Notes: generated from the sequence alone by a model not told the origin. Counted from the stretch's first letter, positions 55,067 through 63,985 are shown. The stretch is DNA of 64,000 nt from Gari tellinella (GCA_922989275.2 OV277870.1:36080356-36144355), one strand, 5' to 3'. Numbers and translations are program-made.

Positions 55067-55561
55067 TTAACGTAAATTCGGCCCTTGGCTGAAGTTCTTA
55101 CCTTAGTTGTGTGTTTCACTGGGCATTGTACAGTGTTCAGTTGCTTCACACTAACACAATAGGTAAGAAATGAAACCGATGGGGCTAATAGAAAAAAGTT
55201 GTTATCCTTTTGAGCAGAGAGAATCGATCTCAAATCATCTTTAGGGATTATGCGAGATCAAGCACCCTTAAAGTTTTACTTTGTCAGAATGGAGTTGCTC
55301 ATGGGAAGCTATGTTCAGCTCTTACTGGCCTGGTTTAGTAGAGTGCGCCAATGTGGTTCATCTCATTCAATAGCAGCTCTATACCCTTTATTGGGTATTT
55401 AAAATCCTCTGAAAACGGAGCATGTCTGCCTATATGGCGAGGTAATTGAAAACAGCTATGCACGTAATCCTCCAGCTTGACAGACAATAATGTCTGTACC
55501 AAGCTGTCCTGTGAGTGTTAAGCACAGATACGCCAACAACAACAACAACATTAACGTAAAT
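55067..55561 (+). repeat. 11-bp target-site duplication around the nested retroposon
   Basis: TTAACGTAAAT occurs at 55067-55077 and 55551-55561. One copy belongs to the interrupted RT sequence (codes for IYVN), so the empty site can be read directly. Confidence 0.88.
55078..55550 (+). mobile_element. 473-bp retroposon with (AAC)n tail, nested in a LINE
   Basis: The right end is an (AAC)n run (55533-55550) directly before the target duplication, the sign of RNA-mediated insertion on the plus strand. The body has no recognised gene. TGTCTGTACCAAGCTGTCC, then GTTAAGCACAGATACGCC precedes the tail. There is no clear A/B box, so it may be a truncated LINE 3' end rather than a SINE. Confidence 0.8.
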
Positions 55562-56280
55562 AAGAAAAAGTAAAGGACCGAGCACAAACCCTTGGGGTAC
55601 ACCATCGTTTATAACTTTAGTGCTGGAGAAAGAAGAACCAACGAAAACTCTCTGATTACGATTGTATAAATATTCTTGAATCCAATTTAGTATTTTCCCA
55701 GATATTCCATTTTGTCGTAATTTAAAAGCAACCCATTATGCCAAACCCTGTCAAATGCTTTTGAAATGTCAGAGAAAATCATACACGTTGATTGGCGTTT
55801 GTCAAAACCCATACAGATTTGATTATAAATATCAGCGAGTTGGTAAACTGTTGAATGACCGGGTAAAAAACCTGACCCGCTATTTGTAGATCAGTTTATT
55901 ATCATGTAGGCAATTATACAAATATTGACTTTTCCTACACAGCTGATCAAGGATATAGGCCTATAATTTGAAACGAGAAACGTTTCGCCTTTTTTGAAAA
56001 GAGGCATTACATTTGCCAATTTCCAAAAAGAAGGGTACCAACTTTCTTGAAGGGGTCTATTTAAAAGGATACAAAAAGGTTTAACTATTATTTGGTATGT
56101 TTCTTTTTGGCATTTTATAGCTAATTTCATCATGATCACTTTCTTTATTTATTAAAAGATTTTGGATGAATTCATTAATGTCTTGTTCTGTAATGGTTAC
56201 ATCTCTAAGTATTGATTCTGTTTGAGGTGAAAAATGTTGAAGAGAAATATGTGAGTCATCTACAGTTCATATAGAGCAGA

Positions 56281-57010
56281 AATATTCGTTTTAAATGTTT
56301 GCCTTGTAACTTACATCATTTTGTATGTGACATAAAGATACACCGAAAATAATTTCCAGTATCCGGTTGCCATTGCAACGCGAAGAACAAACTATTCAAA
56401 ATGATAACATTGACAGTATGTAGGTTATACACGAATATTGCTCATGTCAAGTCATAAAGCATGTCAGTTGATGAAATAACAAAAAAGCTTTTGGAGAAAA
56501 CCATTGTACCGTTTTCTCATTTTTAGGGATGCGTTTCAGGATCTCGTGCACCTCTATCTTGTTCTCAATAATGTCAAAATCACAGAAAGTCTAGCATGTT
56601 TGGAGTAGAAACTGATAAAGCAGGTGACAGCAAAGATCAGATCTAGCTTGAAATGTCATCTAACTGTGTCAACTATATCAAGTGTAATAGACATAGACAA
56701 ACTAGGGATTTAGTATAATTTTTCCGCTATGTTGGGTTTTACAGGTAATTGAATGGTTGCTAAGATAACCAAATCAAACAAAATCATGTTAAAAGTGTAT
56801 GTAAGACAACAATGTAAACTTGCATTCCTCAAACTGCTTTTTAGTATATATTGTGAGTCATTGCCAAGGTTTCCAAGTGTCATTTCCATGTTAAAAGTAA
56901 AAGTGTTGTAAATGGCTTGTTATCATAGTAAAACTCGTTCTTCTGACTCCTTTTGTTTTAACCGGATAACTACCGTTTCTTGTGATCTATTTTTCAATCC
57001 AAAGAAATAG
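56281..57010. other. Spacer, nothing recognised
   Basis: No gene or known repeat was identified. Confidence 0.4.
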
Positions 57011-57021
57011 ATAATCATTTA

Positions 57022-57202
57022 AGAAATAATAAATTCATACCAATGTTTTATCGTGCAATCGAACACTGGTAGGAGTTGAGGTGCGTGGTAATTAAATCAC
57101 GAGGCCTTTAGGCCGAGTGGTTTAATTACAAGCATCTCAACGACTACCCGTGTTCGATTGTTAGATAAAACACTGGTATTAATTTATTATTTCGATTCTA
57201 AC
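57022..57202. mobile_element. Family M palindromic MITE
   Basis: AAATAATAAATTCATACCAA on the left mirrors TTGGTATTAATTTATTATTT-like sequence on the right (one or two changes). The stem includes TGTTTTATCGTGCAATCG, AACACTGGTAGGAGTTGAG and GGTAATTAAATCACGAGG with tip GGCCTTTAGGCC. Sequence outside may also belong to it. Confidence 0.7.
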
Positions 57203-57945
57203 ACAAATTGTAACCTTAATTTGCACCGAAGCAACGGCGCTACATTTCTTGGCGTACGCATTTTCGAAGCCATATGACGTCACGTTAGAACGTTTTAGCG
57301 CGTGAGTAGTCTATTAAAAAATGAAACACTGAAATTGTCGTTCTTTGTTTATATAGGGGCGTGCGCGAAGTGTGTTAGAATTATATATTGATCCTTTTTG
57401 GTGAACATGGTGCACTAGGACTCTTATTATTTTGACAATGTCTATTCTACTACTACCGATTATCGTTTCATATTGGACGGACCACCCAACCATGAAATGA
57501 CAAACTTTCAATGTATGTATACTCGGAGTAGGCTATCCGTTAATGTCTGACTATCTATCAATTACAAAGCCAAACTGGTAAATTCTAAATGTCTCAAGAG
57601 CTGTTACACAAGGAAAGTCATTATTTTTTCCAATAATCGATTTTGTGCTCAAAAATCTTGTCCATTGCGTACTGTTAAAACAGAAATAAAACAAATATGT
57701 TTCCCATATTACTAATTTAAACACATAGATAGATAGATTATTCTGCAATAGACTTTACAGTCCATGAGCATACATAATATTCAAAATATACATACAATAC
57801 CAAATCCGGTTATGGCTACAAATTTCTGTTATTCAGTAAAACAAAAGTTATTATTTCCGGTTTGAAACAAAACAAACAGTAACGCTATTCAAAAATTATT
57901 AAAAACGACATTTTTTAAAAAAAATAATATTTATTTTGAACTCAT
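57203..57945. other. Spacer, nothing recognised
   Basis: The 65-codon minus frames here show no motif. Confidence 0.4.
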
Positions 57946-58208
57946 ATGCGCCATGCAATGAGAAAACCTGACTTATTGCACTGCAAACAGAGTAGACCAA
58001 GGCCAGCCGCCGCGTCTTTGATGCGGCGGCTGGTCTTGATCTACTCTGTTTGACACCCACAAGCATCTAAAGCATTGTGTTTAGCAGTATTATATATACG
58101 GTACTTCGCAGTGTAGAACTTACTCAGAAACAGAGCATTGGATGACAACGGTGTTTGGTCTGTACACGGTTGCAATACAGTAATGCAGGTTTTGTCATGG
58201 CACGGCTC
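57946..58208. mobile_element. Family I palindromic element, copy 2
   Basis: Left TATGCGCCATGCAATGAG, AAAACCTGACTTATTGCA; right CAGGTTTTGTCATGGCACGG. Hairpin 57983-58051 has arms CAAACAGAGTAGACCA / TGATCTACTCTGTTTG and tip CCAGCCGCCGCGTC / GCGGCGGCTGG. As in copy 1 the hairpin lies near one end, here the left, so the two copies are in opposite orientation. Confidence 0.7.
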
Positions 58209-58227
58209 ATATTAAATCATTACTCTA

Positions 58228-58446
58228 TCAATTCACCTTTTTACGCCTCTAATAATTCCAACACTTTTGAAGTAGTCTTACCTAAGAAGTCCTTTACATG
58301 CATTTCCAGTATCATTTTCAGATGATAGCCTAAAGTAGGTTTGAAGTAAAGTAAACTGCTTATTAAGGAATATTCTGTTGTATTTTTAATTTGCTTTAGA
58401 TAGTAACCTGTCTTCAAAACAAGAAACAGACTATGGGGTAAAGGGT
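58228..58446. mobile_element. Family B MITE, copy 9 (decayed)
   Basis: ACGCCTCTAATAATTCC, GATAGCCTAAAGTAGG, TTTGAAGTAAAGTAAACTGC; ends CAGACTATGGGGTAAAGGG. Confidence 0.55.
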
Positions 58447-58505
58447 TATATCAGTTAAATGAACTACATGTAATGTTATTATTTTTCATTTCCTTTCTCT
58501 GCATC

Positions 58506-58755
58506 TTTAGCCCTTTCACTGCTATCATTTTCGTGAGATTTTCACCCCTTCACCGTTTCATTGTCGTCTGCTTCCATTTTGTTGTCTGCAAAGACGTTTC
58601 AAAGTTTAAAAAATAAGGCAGTATGACTGAAGAAATTTCAAAACGAGTGTCACACAGTTTGAATCCTGATTAGACTCCGCGAAACGCGGCGTCTGATCAG
58701 GATCCAAACTGTTTGCTAACGCGCGTTTAAGCGTCATTGAGAGTGAAGGGGCTAA
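58506..58755. mobile_element. Family A MITE, long form
   Basis: CTTTAGCCCTTTCACTGC, TTCACCCCTTCACCG, GTTGTCTGCAAAGACG. HP1 is at 58650-58714, with tip GACTCCGCG-AAA-CGCGGCGTC. Ends GTCATTGAGAGTGAAGGGG. Confidence 0.72.
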
Positions 58756-58856
58756 CCACCATTGCGGTCAACACGTGTTGTTCCTTTTGTGTTGTCTGGT
58801 ATTAAATAAATGAGGATTGTATGGACTTTTTACCTCGCACTCCGCATCGATACATT

Positions 58857-59102
58857 CAGTGGAGAATATCTTATTATTCCCCAATAAACAAGTTTACGCT
58901 AAATCTATTATTTCCATTGCAAACAGTTTTGAGCAAGATCAGACGTCGGGTAACCCGGCGTTTGATCAGGCTCCAAACTGTTTGAAATTCTGATCATTGG
59001 CCAATTAGAATTGTTCAAAAGTTTTTATTTTCTAAATTTGATCGCAATGTGTTAACGTTTCGTTTGCGTTTAAACTGGAACGAATGACGTCTTATCCACT
59101 AT
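58857..59102. mobile_element. Family C MITE, older copy, about 246 bp
   Basis: CAGTGGAGAATATCTTATTA and GACGTCTTATCCACTA. HP1 GAGCAAGATCAGACGTCG, loop, GGCGTTTGATCAGG lies near the left. Orientation is that of copies 5 and 6. Confidence 0.72.
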
Positions 59103-59590
59103 AATAACATAAAATGGCCAATTCTTGAGACGGACTTTAGTACGTTAAAACCAGTACAGATACAGTTCATTTGATTCATTTAAAACCTCAAACGGGGGGG
59201 CTAATAGGACGACTTACAAATAAGCCGTGCCATGAGAAAACCTGCCTTAGTTCATTGCAAACAGTGTAGATCAAGTCCATATACAAATACTTGTGTTTCC
59301 GGTTACCCGACCGACCTTTGTGTTTCCCACCGACCCTACACATGTTTTTGTTATTTTTCGGAAAATGTATCAGCGATTGTTAGTCATTTTGCCGCGCATT
59401 AGACGTGAGCGTGTAATAGAAACTATTTTCCACTTATTCTTTTTATATACAAGGTATACAGCTCTAATAATAGCATTCCCTGAAAACGAAAAAAAAACAT
59501 ATTTAAACTAAAACGGGGTTTATTGTTTGTAGAATACACCATATTCTTAAAAAAAGTACTCAGGTATAGGTCGTTCAACTTTGAAAGACG
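59103..59590. other. Spacer with a family I scrap
   Basis: GCCGTGCCATGAGAAAACC, TGCCTTAGTTCATTGC, AAACAGTGTAGATCAAG at 59223-59276 is a family I left end with half hairpin. Nothing else was recognised. Confidence 0.45.
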
Positions 59591-59785
59591 ACATTTCCAC
59601 AAGCCACAAGAAGGAAAATAAGCCACAAGATGAAAAAAAGCCGCAAGAAAGACAAAAAGCCACAAGAAGAAATATACAACGACAAGAAAATCAAAAAGCC
59701 ACAATATGGGGAAAAAAGTCACAAGAAAAACAAAAAGCCACAATATGGGGAAATAAGCCACAAGAAGAATAAAAAGCGACGCGAA
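59590..59785. repeat. Purine-rich minisatellite, AAGCCACAAGAAG-type units
   Basis: Units such as AAAAAGCCACAAGAAG and AAAAAGCCACAATATGGGG recur eight to nine times with variable spacing. The plus-strand Lys/Gln-rich frames (59581-59772, 59630-59815) and the minus-strand Phe/Leu/Val-rich frame (59423-59800) are by-products. Confidence 0.75.
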
Positions 59786-59814
59786 ATACCAATAATCCAC
59801 TACATGTGTAGATG

Positions 59815-59912
59815 AGTTTTCTGTTTAATGTCACCTTGCTTTAAGGAGTAACCTGTCGGAAACACCTTATATTTCACAAAAGATAGGGGTTTTATTGCGA
59901 TAATTTACTGAA
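59815..59912. mobile_element. Family E fragment (right half)
   Basis: TTTTCTGTTTAATGTCACC, TTGCTTTAAGGAGTAACC, GGAAACACC, TAGGGGTTTTATTGCG. Confidence 0.5.
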
Positions 59913-60234
59913 GCCATCAGGTCTACTATTACAGACATCTCTGACCATGGTATCGTCACAGCAAGCAATCATGGATGCGAAATGTCGATATAAAATATAA
60001 CTGACATTTAAGTCAGTACTGCAATCATATGCGCTACATTTGCTTGGAATTATAGCTAGACCTATATTATGTTCTCACCAGCGCATAATTATTGTGACAT
60101 TGTCTACTGTAGTCACCATTGTCTGTTTGATAAGTGACACTTGGTCGTTACAGGTCAATATCTAACGGCCATGAAAATTCTTGATTAACTATAGTACCCT
60201 CTTATTACACTTATAGTCATTTATGTAAATACTA

Positions 60235-60381
60235 CAGTCAATACTCGGTTTATCGAGCTCGCCTTCTTCCAACATGCCCTTATTTTAAAATTAAAACGGG
60301 GTTTTGCGTCTGTGCAGCAATAAAAAATAGTGTGTTCGTCTTAAGCAAGTGTGAGTTACTGAAATGATACATATTCAACTG
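60235..60381. mobile_element. Family D MITE, copy 6 (decayed)
   Basis: TA-CAGTCAATACTCGG, TCGAGCTCGCCTTCTTCC, CCTTATTTTAAAATTAAAAC. Ends TACATATTCAACTG-TA... with GTAA on the right, so the target copy is worn. Confidence 0.55.
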
Positions 60382-60524
60382 TAATTGTTCAAGCCTAAAG
60401 CGAACATGAGTTATGAAGTTTACACAACTTATCATAACCATAATACATTCGGGACGACTTCATGGGTCGAACAAGAACGTTTTACAGACAGCTCAATATA
60501 AGATACCATTGGTCTACAAATCAT

Positions 60525-60720
60525 TCACCTCTGAAACTTTTAATGGACAATTACAGTTTCCAATTGATACTAGTCCATAGTTATAACTAAATATTGTTGG
60601 TTGTAACATTATATTGAAAGGTTACAAGCATCGCCGACCCTGATCAGATGACACGAGCCATCTGATCAGGGTATACACTGTTTGCATACGACCAGCGTAC
60701 TCTACACGCGTGCTTAGCTT
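60525..60720. mobile_element. Family J MITE, copy 2 (decayed)
   Basis: CACCTCTGAAACTTTTAATG, ACAATTACAGTTTCC and ACTAGTCC match J. The hairpin is GCCGACCCTGATCAGATGAC, GTCATCTG-like CCATCTGATCAGGG, then ACACTGTTTGC. Confidence 0.55.
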
Positions 60721-60940
60721 ATTGACCCTTTCACTCCCAAATCTTTCGTGAGATTTTTACCGTTTCACCGTTTCATTGTCGTCTGCTTCAATTTTGTTGT
60801 CTGCAATGTCGATTCAAAGTTAACAAATAAGTTAGTATGACTAAAATAATTCAAAACGAGCGTCAAACAGTTTGGGTCCTGATCAGAACTGTTTGCAAAC
60901 GCGCTTTGAAGCGTGATTAAGAGCGATTGGATGAGTGACA
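60720..60940. mobile_element. Family A MITE, long form, tipless hairpin
   Basis: GACCCTTTCACTCCC, GAGATTTTTACCG, CTGCAATGTCG. At 60863-60898 the arms CAAACAGTTTGGGTCC-TGATCAG and AACTGTTTGC meet with most of the right arm lost. Confidence 0.62.
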
Positions 60941-61194
60941 AGTATACTCGTCGCAATGGTCGGCAACAATAAAACCATGCTCTAAGATTTCAATGTAATC
61001 CCTAACATGTTACTGCTAATTTAAATAAGTTAATTTAATCAGAAGCAATGCAACTAACAAAAGGGTCAAACTGTTTTACTGAATGATTTAACCTATTTAT
61101 GCCTGAATATTGCAATGAACTCTCCCTATGTGCTTGCAAGAAGAGCCCAATATATATACACACGCTTGGTCTAATGAAATTGAAGTTTTTAAAC

Positions 61195-61262
61195 ATACGG
61201 CGGTACATTATTTAACATAGCAAACAGTGACGACCCTGATGAGAAGCATCGCTGTTTGCCAA
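61195..61262. mobile_element. J-like hairpin fragment
   Basis: GCAAACAGTGACGACCC-TGATGAG, then CATCGCTGTTTGCC. A shortened hairpin. Confidence 0.4.
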
Positions 61263-61385
61263 TATCCTCTTTAGTAGACACTAGACTTAAATGATTCAAA
61301 GAATCCAGAACCCATTGCGTATATGTCCTCTTTCGTTTCAACGGGCAATGACACTATCTTTTCTACAGTACATGTTATTGCATTG

Positions 61386-61575
61386 CATGTCTTACGAGAA
61401 ACTCTCGTAACGAAGCATAACAGAAATATCCACATTGGATATTATGAGAATCCTCGGGCGGGACTCGAATCCGGGGTGCTGGCATGGCAGTCCAATACCA
61501 TAACCTCTAAGCTAAATAGTCTACTCGCTAACTTAGGAGTTAGATACTGGAGATATCATTCGCCGTGGCTATGCT
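61386..61575 (-). mobile_element. tRNA-derived SINE-like repeat, copy 1
   Basis: On the minus strand TTTAGCTTAGAGGTTATGG fits an A box and GGATTCGAGTCCCGCC a B box 30 nt later, with an anticodon-like CTGCCAT between. The far side ends in the self-complementary ACGAGAGTTTCTCGT. The acceptor stem is not well paired, so I call a SINE rather than a working tRNA. A 64-nt-class tRNA-Gly or -Asp origin is a guess. Confidence 0.65.
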
Positions 61576-61736
61576 TTGTATAGTATATACAGAGAGGTCA
61601 GTGTGTAGGATGTAACACACCACCTCTTAACGAGGTAATCATTTATGATGACGATCAAAGCCACTTCGGCATTTGAGCCAATTCGACATATTAGAAGCTA
61701 TTTCGGCATCGTATTGTCGATCCCGGACAAACCCCC

Positions 61737-61920
61737 ATCTTACGAGAAACTCCCGTAACGAAGCATAGCTCAAACATCCACAACGAATATTGTGAGAATC
61801 ACCGAGCGGGGATCTAACCCGGGGCGCTGGCGTGACAGTCTAATACCATAACCTCTGAGCTAAAGAGTCTACTCGCTAACTCAGGATTTAGGTACTGGAG
61901 ATATCATTTGCCGCATGTAA
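61737..61920 (-). mobile_element. tRNA-derived SINE-like repeat, copy 2
   Basis: Same orientation, 351 bp from copy 1, about 80% identical by eye. A box TTTAGCTCAGAGGTTATGG, loop CTGTCAC, weaker B box GGGTTAGATCCCC. It shares CTTACGAGAAACTC and GTAACGAAGCATA with copy 1. Confidence 0.65.
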
Positions 61921-62408
61921 CTTTCGGTTTGTTAAAACGAAACAAAATCACTATACATAGAATAAGACATCATTTTCCCCGGTTAATTAAGAAATGAACT
62001 CATTTGTTTCGGCGTTTGAGCTAAAAAATGATCGATAAATTCCATGAATCGCGCTAGCAAGTTTACAAAACCAAGACTTAGTCAAACTATCCTTTGTCGT
62101 TGTAATCTGGTCTGACAAAAGGTCTGAGTCAAAGGTGAAGCTGGCAATTTTCTACCACGAGCATGTCATATCAATAGACCAAAATTGTCACGCCATCGGG
62201 ATATATACAGGTCAAGGGCGTTGAAAGAATTGTTGTCTTGGGAATATAAGCCTGGTGCTTGTATCCGATAAGGACACTTTCAATCTTAATTGTTCCGTCT
62301 TCGACTATCCACATGGCGTCTGGATTTTTGTAATTCAGTGAAATATGAAGAACAAATACGGACACGTCTGACAGGTAAAAACATTAAATAGACTTACAGC
62401 AAGGTTTG
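61921..62408. other. Spacer, nothing recognised
   Basis: A 64-codon minus frame (62171-62365) shows no motif. Confidence 0.35.
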
Positions 62409-62578
62409 GTCCTAAACTTTACAACGGATGTCATTCTTTTCCTTAGCTTTTGAGTTTAGTCTGGAGTCGTACTCAAGCATTTGATTGGTCAGATTTGAGC
62501 CTAGGCTCAAATCTGACCAATAAAATGCTTGAGAATGACTCCAGACTCAACACAAACTCTTTTTAACCTTTGACCTAG
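62409..62578. mobile_element. Family H palindromic MITE, copy 2
   Basis: GGTCCTAAACTTTACAAC / AACCTTTGACCTAGG ends. The 89-bp stem-loop at 62459-62547 starts GTCTGGAGTC and has the perfect tip TTTGAGCCTAGGCTCAAA. Its stem is better preserved than copy 1. Confidence 0.78.
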
Positions 62579-63287
62579 GGCTTATATGAGCACACACATT
62601 TGAGTTTAGGATAATAGTTATGTAAAGTCATAGGACATAATTATTCGCCACTCTGCGAAACAATTGCTTACTTTTATCAGATTGGCTCAACTGTTTATAA
62701 CAATTAAGGCTATAGACAACATTCATTTTAGGTAGTTCTTTTTATTTCAAGAGCTGGAACAAAAGAAACCGTAAAATATTTTCTAGTCTCGAACTGAGCA
62801 TGTGATTCTTTTATTCTTGTTGAAAGGTCATTTTAGAAAGTGCATGCAAAAATTGAATTATGTTCATATTATATGGTTATCATGGTATCAATAGATGAAC
62901 GTTATGTAAAACTACACCAAATTAACGAACACCTTACATTTATGCGATTTAAAGTAAGATAAGAAAATGTAATTCTAAAGGTTTTTTACCTCGTATTAAG
63001 TCACCTTGATTCCCATATGTTGATATTAGCATCTATCACATGTCAGTAAACTTGAAAATTAACCATTTCTGTACCTTTCTGTAGTTTCCATTTAAAAGCA
63101 CACTATTCTGTGGGGAAAACATGTTTTTTAATTAAAACGTTCTTTACTTCTATTTACCTTCCCATGTTTAGTGAAAGGAGTCAACTTTTTTCATTTATAT
63201 TCTAAGAAAAGTTAGCGCCCTAACTTTTAAACTGGTCTACACTGTGGTGTAATTGAATGTTCAACAATTTTATGGCATCAACAGTTA
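62579..63287. other. Spacer, nothing recognised
   Basis: AT-rich, with no recognised repeat. Confidence 0.4.
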
Positions 63288-63533
63288 CAGTGGAGAATGT
63301 GTTATTCTTTCCCAATAAACGCGTTTACGCTAAATCTATTATTGCCCTTGCAAACAGTTTGGATCCAGATCAGACGCCGGGTCACCCGGCGTCTGACCAG
63401 GCTCCAAACTGTTTGCCACCAAGATAAACATGAAATATCAGAATTGTTCAAAAGTTGTCCTTTTCTACGTTTTAGTGCTTTGCGTTTGCGTACGTTTGCG
63501 TTTAAACGGGAAAGAATAACAGATTCTCCACTG
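63288..63533. mobile_element. Family C MITE, copy 6, 246 bp
   Basis: CAGTGGAGAATGTGTTATTC and AACAGATTCTCCACTG, TA both sides, reverse orientation to copies 1-4. HP1 is at 63353-63417 with loop TCA instead of TTA and left arm GGATCC, showing drift while the tip (CGCCGGG / CCCGGCG) stays paired. Confidence 0.87.
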
Positions 63534-63559
63534 TATGTAAAACATACCATTTGAATGAA

Positions 63560-63606
63560 ATGCGTTTGCGTTAAGATTGGAAAGAATAATACCTTCTCAA
63601 TTGCAC
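63560..63606. mobile_element. Family C terminal fragment
   Basis: TGCGTTTGCGTTAAGATTGG, AAAGAATAATACC, TTCTCAATTG resemble the right end of C, immediately next to copy 6. Confidence 0.5.
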
Positions 63607-63784
63607 ATACATGTAGCGTATTATACTTTATATAATAATGCTATGTTAGAACAGGTGAAGCAATGAGCTAATAAATAACTTTGTCTGAGAAAGCAAAGGC
63701 AAAATAAATGCAATTCATTGACCTTTTTGTTGCGGTGTATGTCTAGAATTAAATTTCAAAGCAAGAAACGTCCTATCTTTCTTC

Positions 63785-63985
63785 ATTCTGAACTTTATTT
63801 ATGTATAAACTACTATCTCGTGACTCTAATGATTCTTTCTAATCTGAGTGGGAAACAGTTTGGAGCAAGATCAGACGCCGAGTAACTCGGCGTCTGATCT
63901 GGCTCCAAACCGGTTGCAACAGGCATAACACTTTTAGTATTGATAAACGCGTTCAAAGGGAAATAACATCGCCTTCCCCACTATA
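63785..63985. mobile_element. Family C MITE, older copy near window edge
   Basis: HP1 at 63851-63915 reads GAAACAGTTTGGAGCA-AGATCAG with tip GACGCCGAG-TAA-CTCGGCGTC; the arms carry a paired change against the CCGGG/CCCGG of copy 1. Right end AAACGCGTTCAAAGGGAAAT, CCTTCCCCACTA. Confidence 0.65.

Larger units (their letters stand above)
53900..56270 (-). pseudogene. LINE reverse transcriptase remnant, split and frameshifted
   Basis: In order on the minus strand: ITEQDINEFIQ, then RPLQESWYPSFWKLANVMPL with FKKGE and NYRPISLIS (RT fingers), GHSTVYQLADIYNQ, motif A SDISKAFDRVWHNGLL, motif B GVPQGFVLGPLLFLIYVN, motif C as FDDDSSLAV (FADD changed), WLVNFNPS, KQLGVTFSEDGSWHKHI, LEYASIGWDN-like IEYASIGWDNCT, and a tail with YSRPTLPSSIKLWN and CSCGDDHENAEHFLFRC. 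The reading frame changes at least three times: near 54900 (stop after FNPS), in a T7 run at 54474-54480, and within 55562-55890. Motif B and motif C are separated by the retroposon at 55078-55550. The motif set is that of CR1/Jockey-group elements; the exact family is not known. Confidence 0.82.
53345..56280 (-). mobile_element. 5'-truncated CR1/Jockey-type LINE, interrupted by a retroposon
   Basis: The minus strand carries an RT region without endonuclease or ORF1. It is followed by a long 3' UTR (to about 53345) with AATAAA near its end (GAACAATAAAATATTATT). The 5' break is near 56280, before the RT core. The copy has several frameshifts and a 473-bp insertion, so it is inactive. Confidence 0.82.

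Noticed and set aside
54901..55233. 110-codon frame that could be read as a novel gene
   Set aside because: Its first half is retroposon sequence and its second half the LINE RT palm; it is a chimeric frame made by the insertion.
59423..59815. Lys/Gln-rich plus-strand frames and a Phe/Leu/Val-rich minus-strand frame that looks like a membrane protein
   Set aside because: All lie on a purine-rich minisatellite; the composition comes from the repeat.
61386..61920. Two candidate tRNA genes
   Set aside because: A and B boxes are present but acceptor and anticodon stems pair poorly, and both copies share extra non-tRNA sequence; a SINE is the better reading.
2021..63915. Regularly recurring palindromic repeats as a CRISPR-like array
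   Set aside because: Spacing is irregular (hundreds to thousands of bases), repeats have transposon ends and target sites, and the LINEs show a eukaryotic genome.
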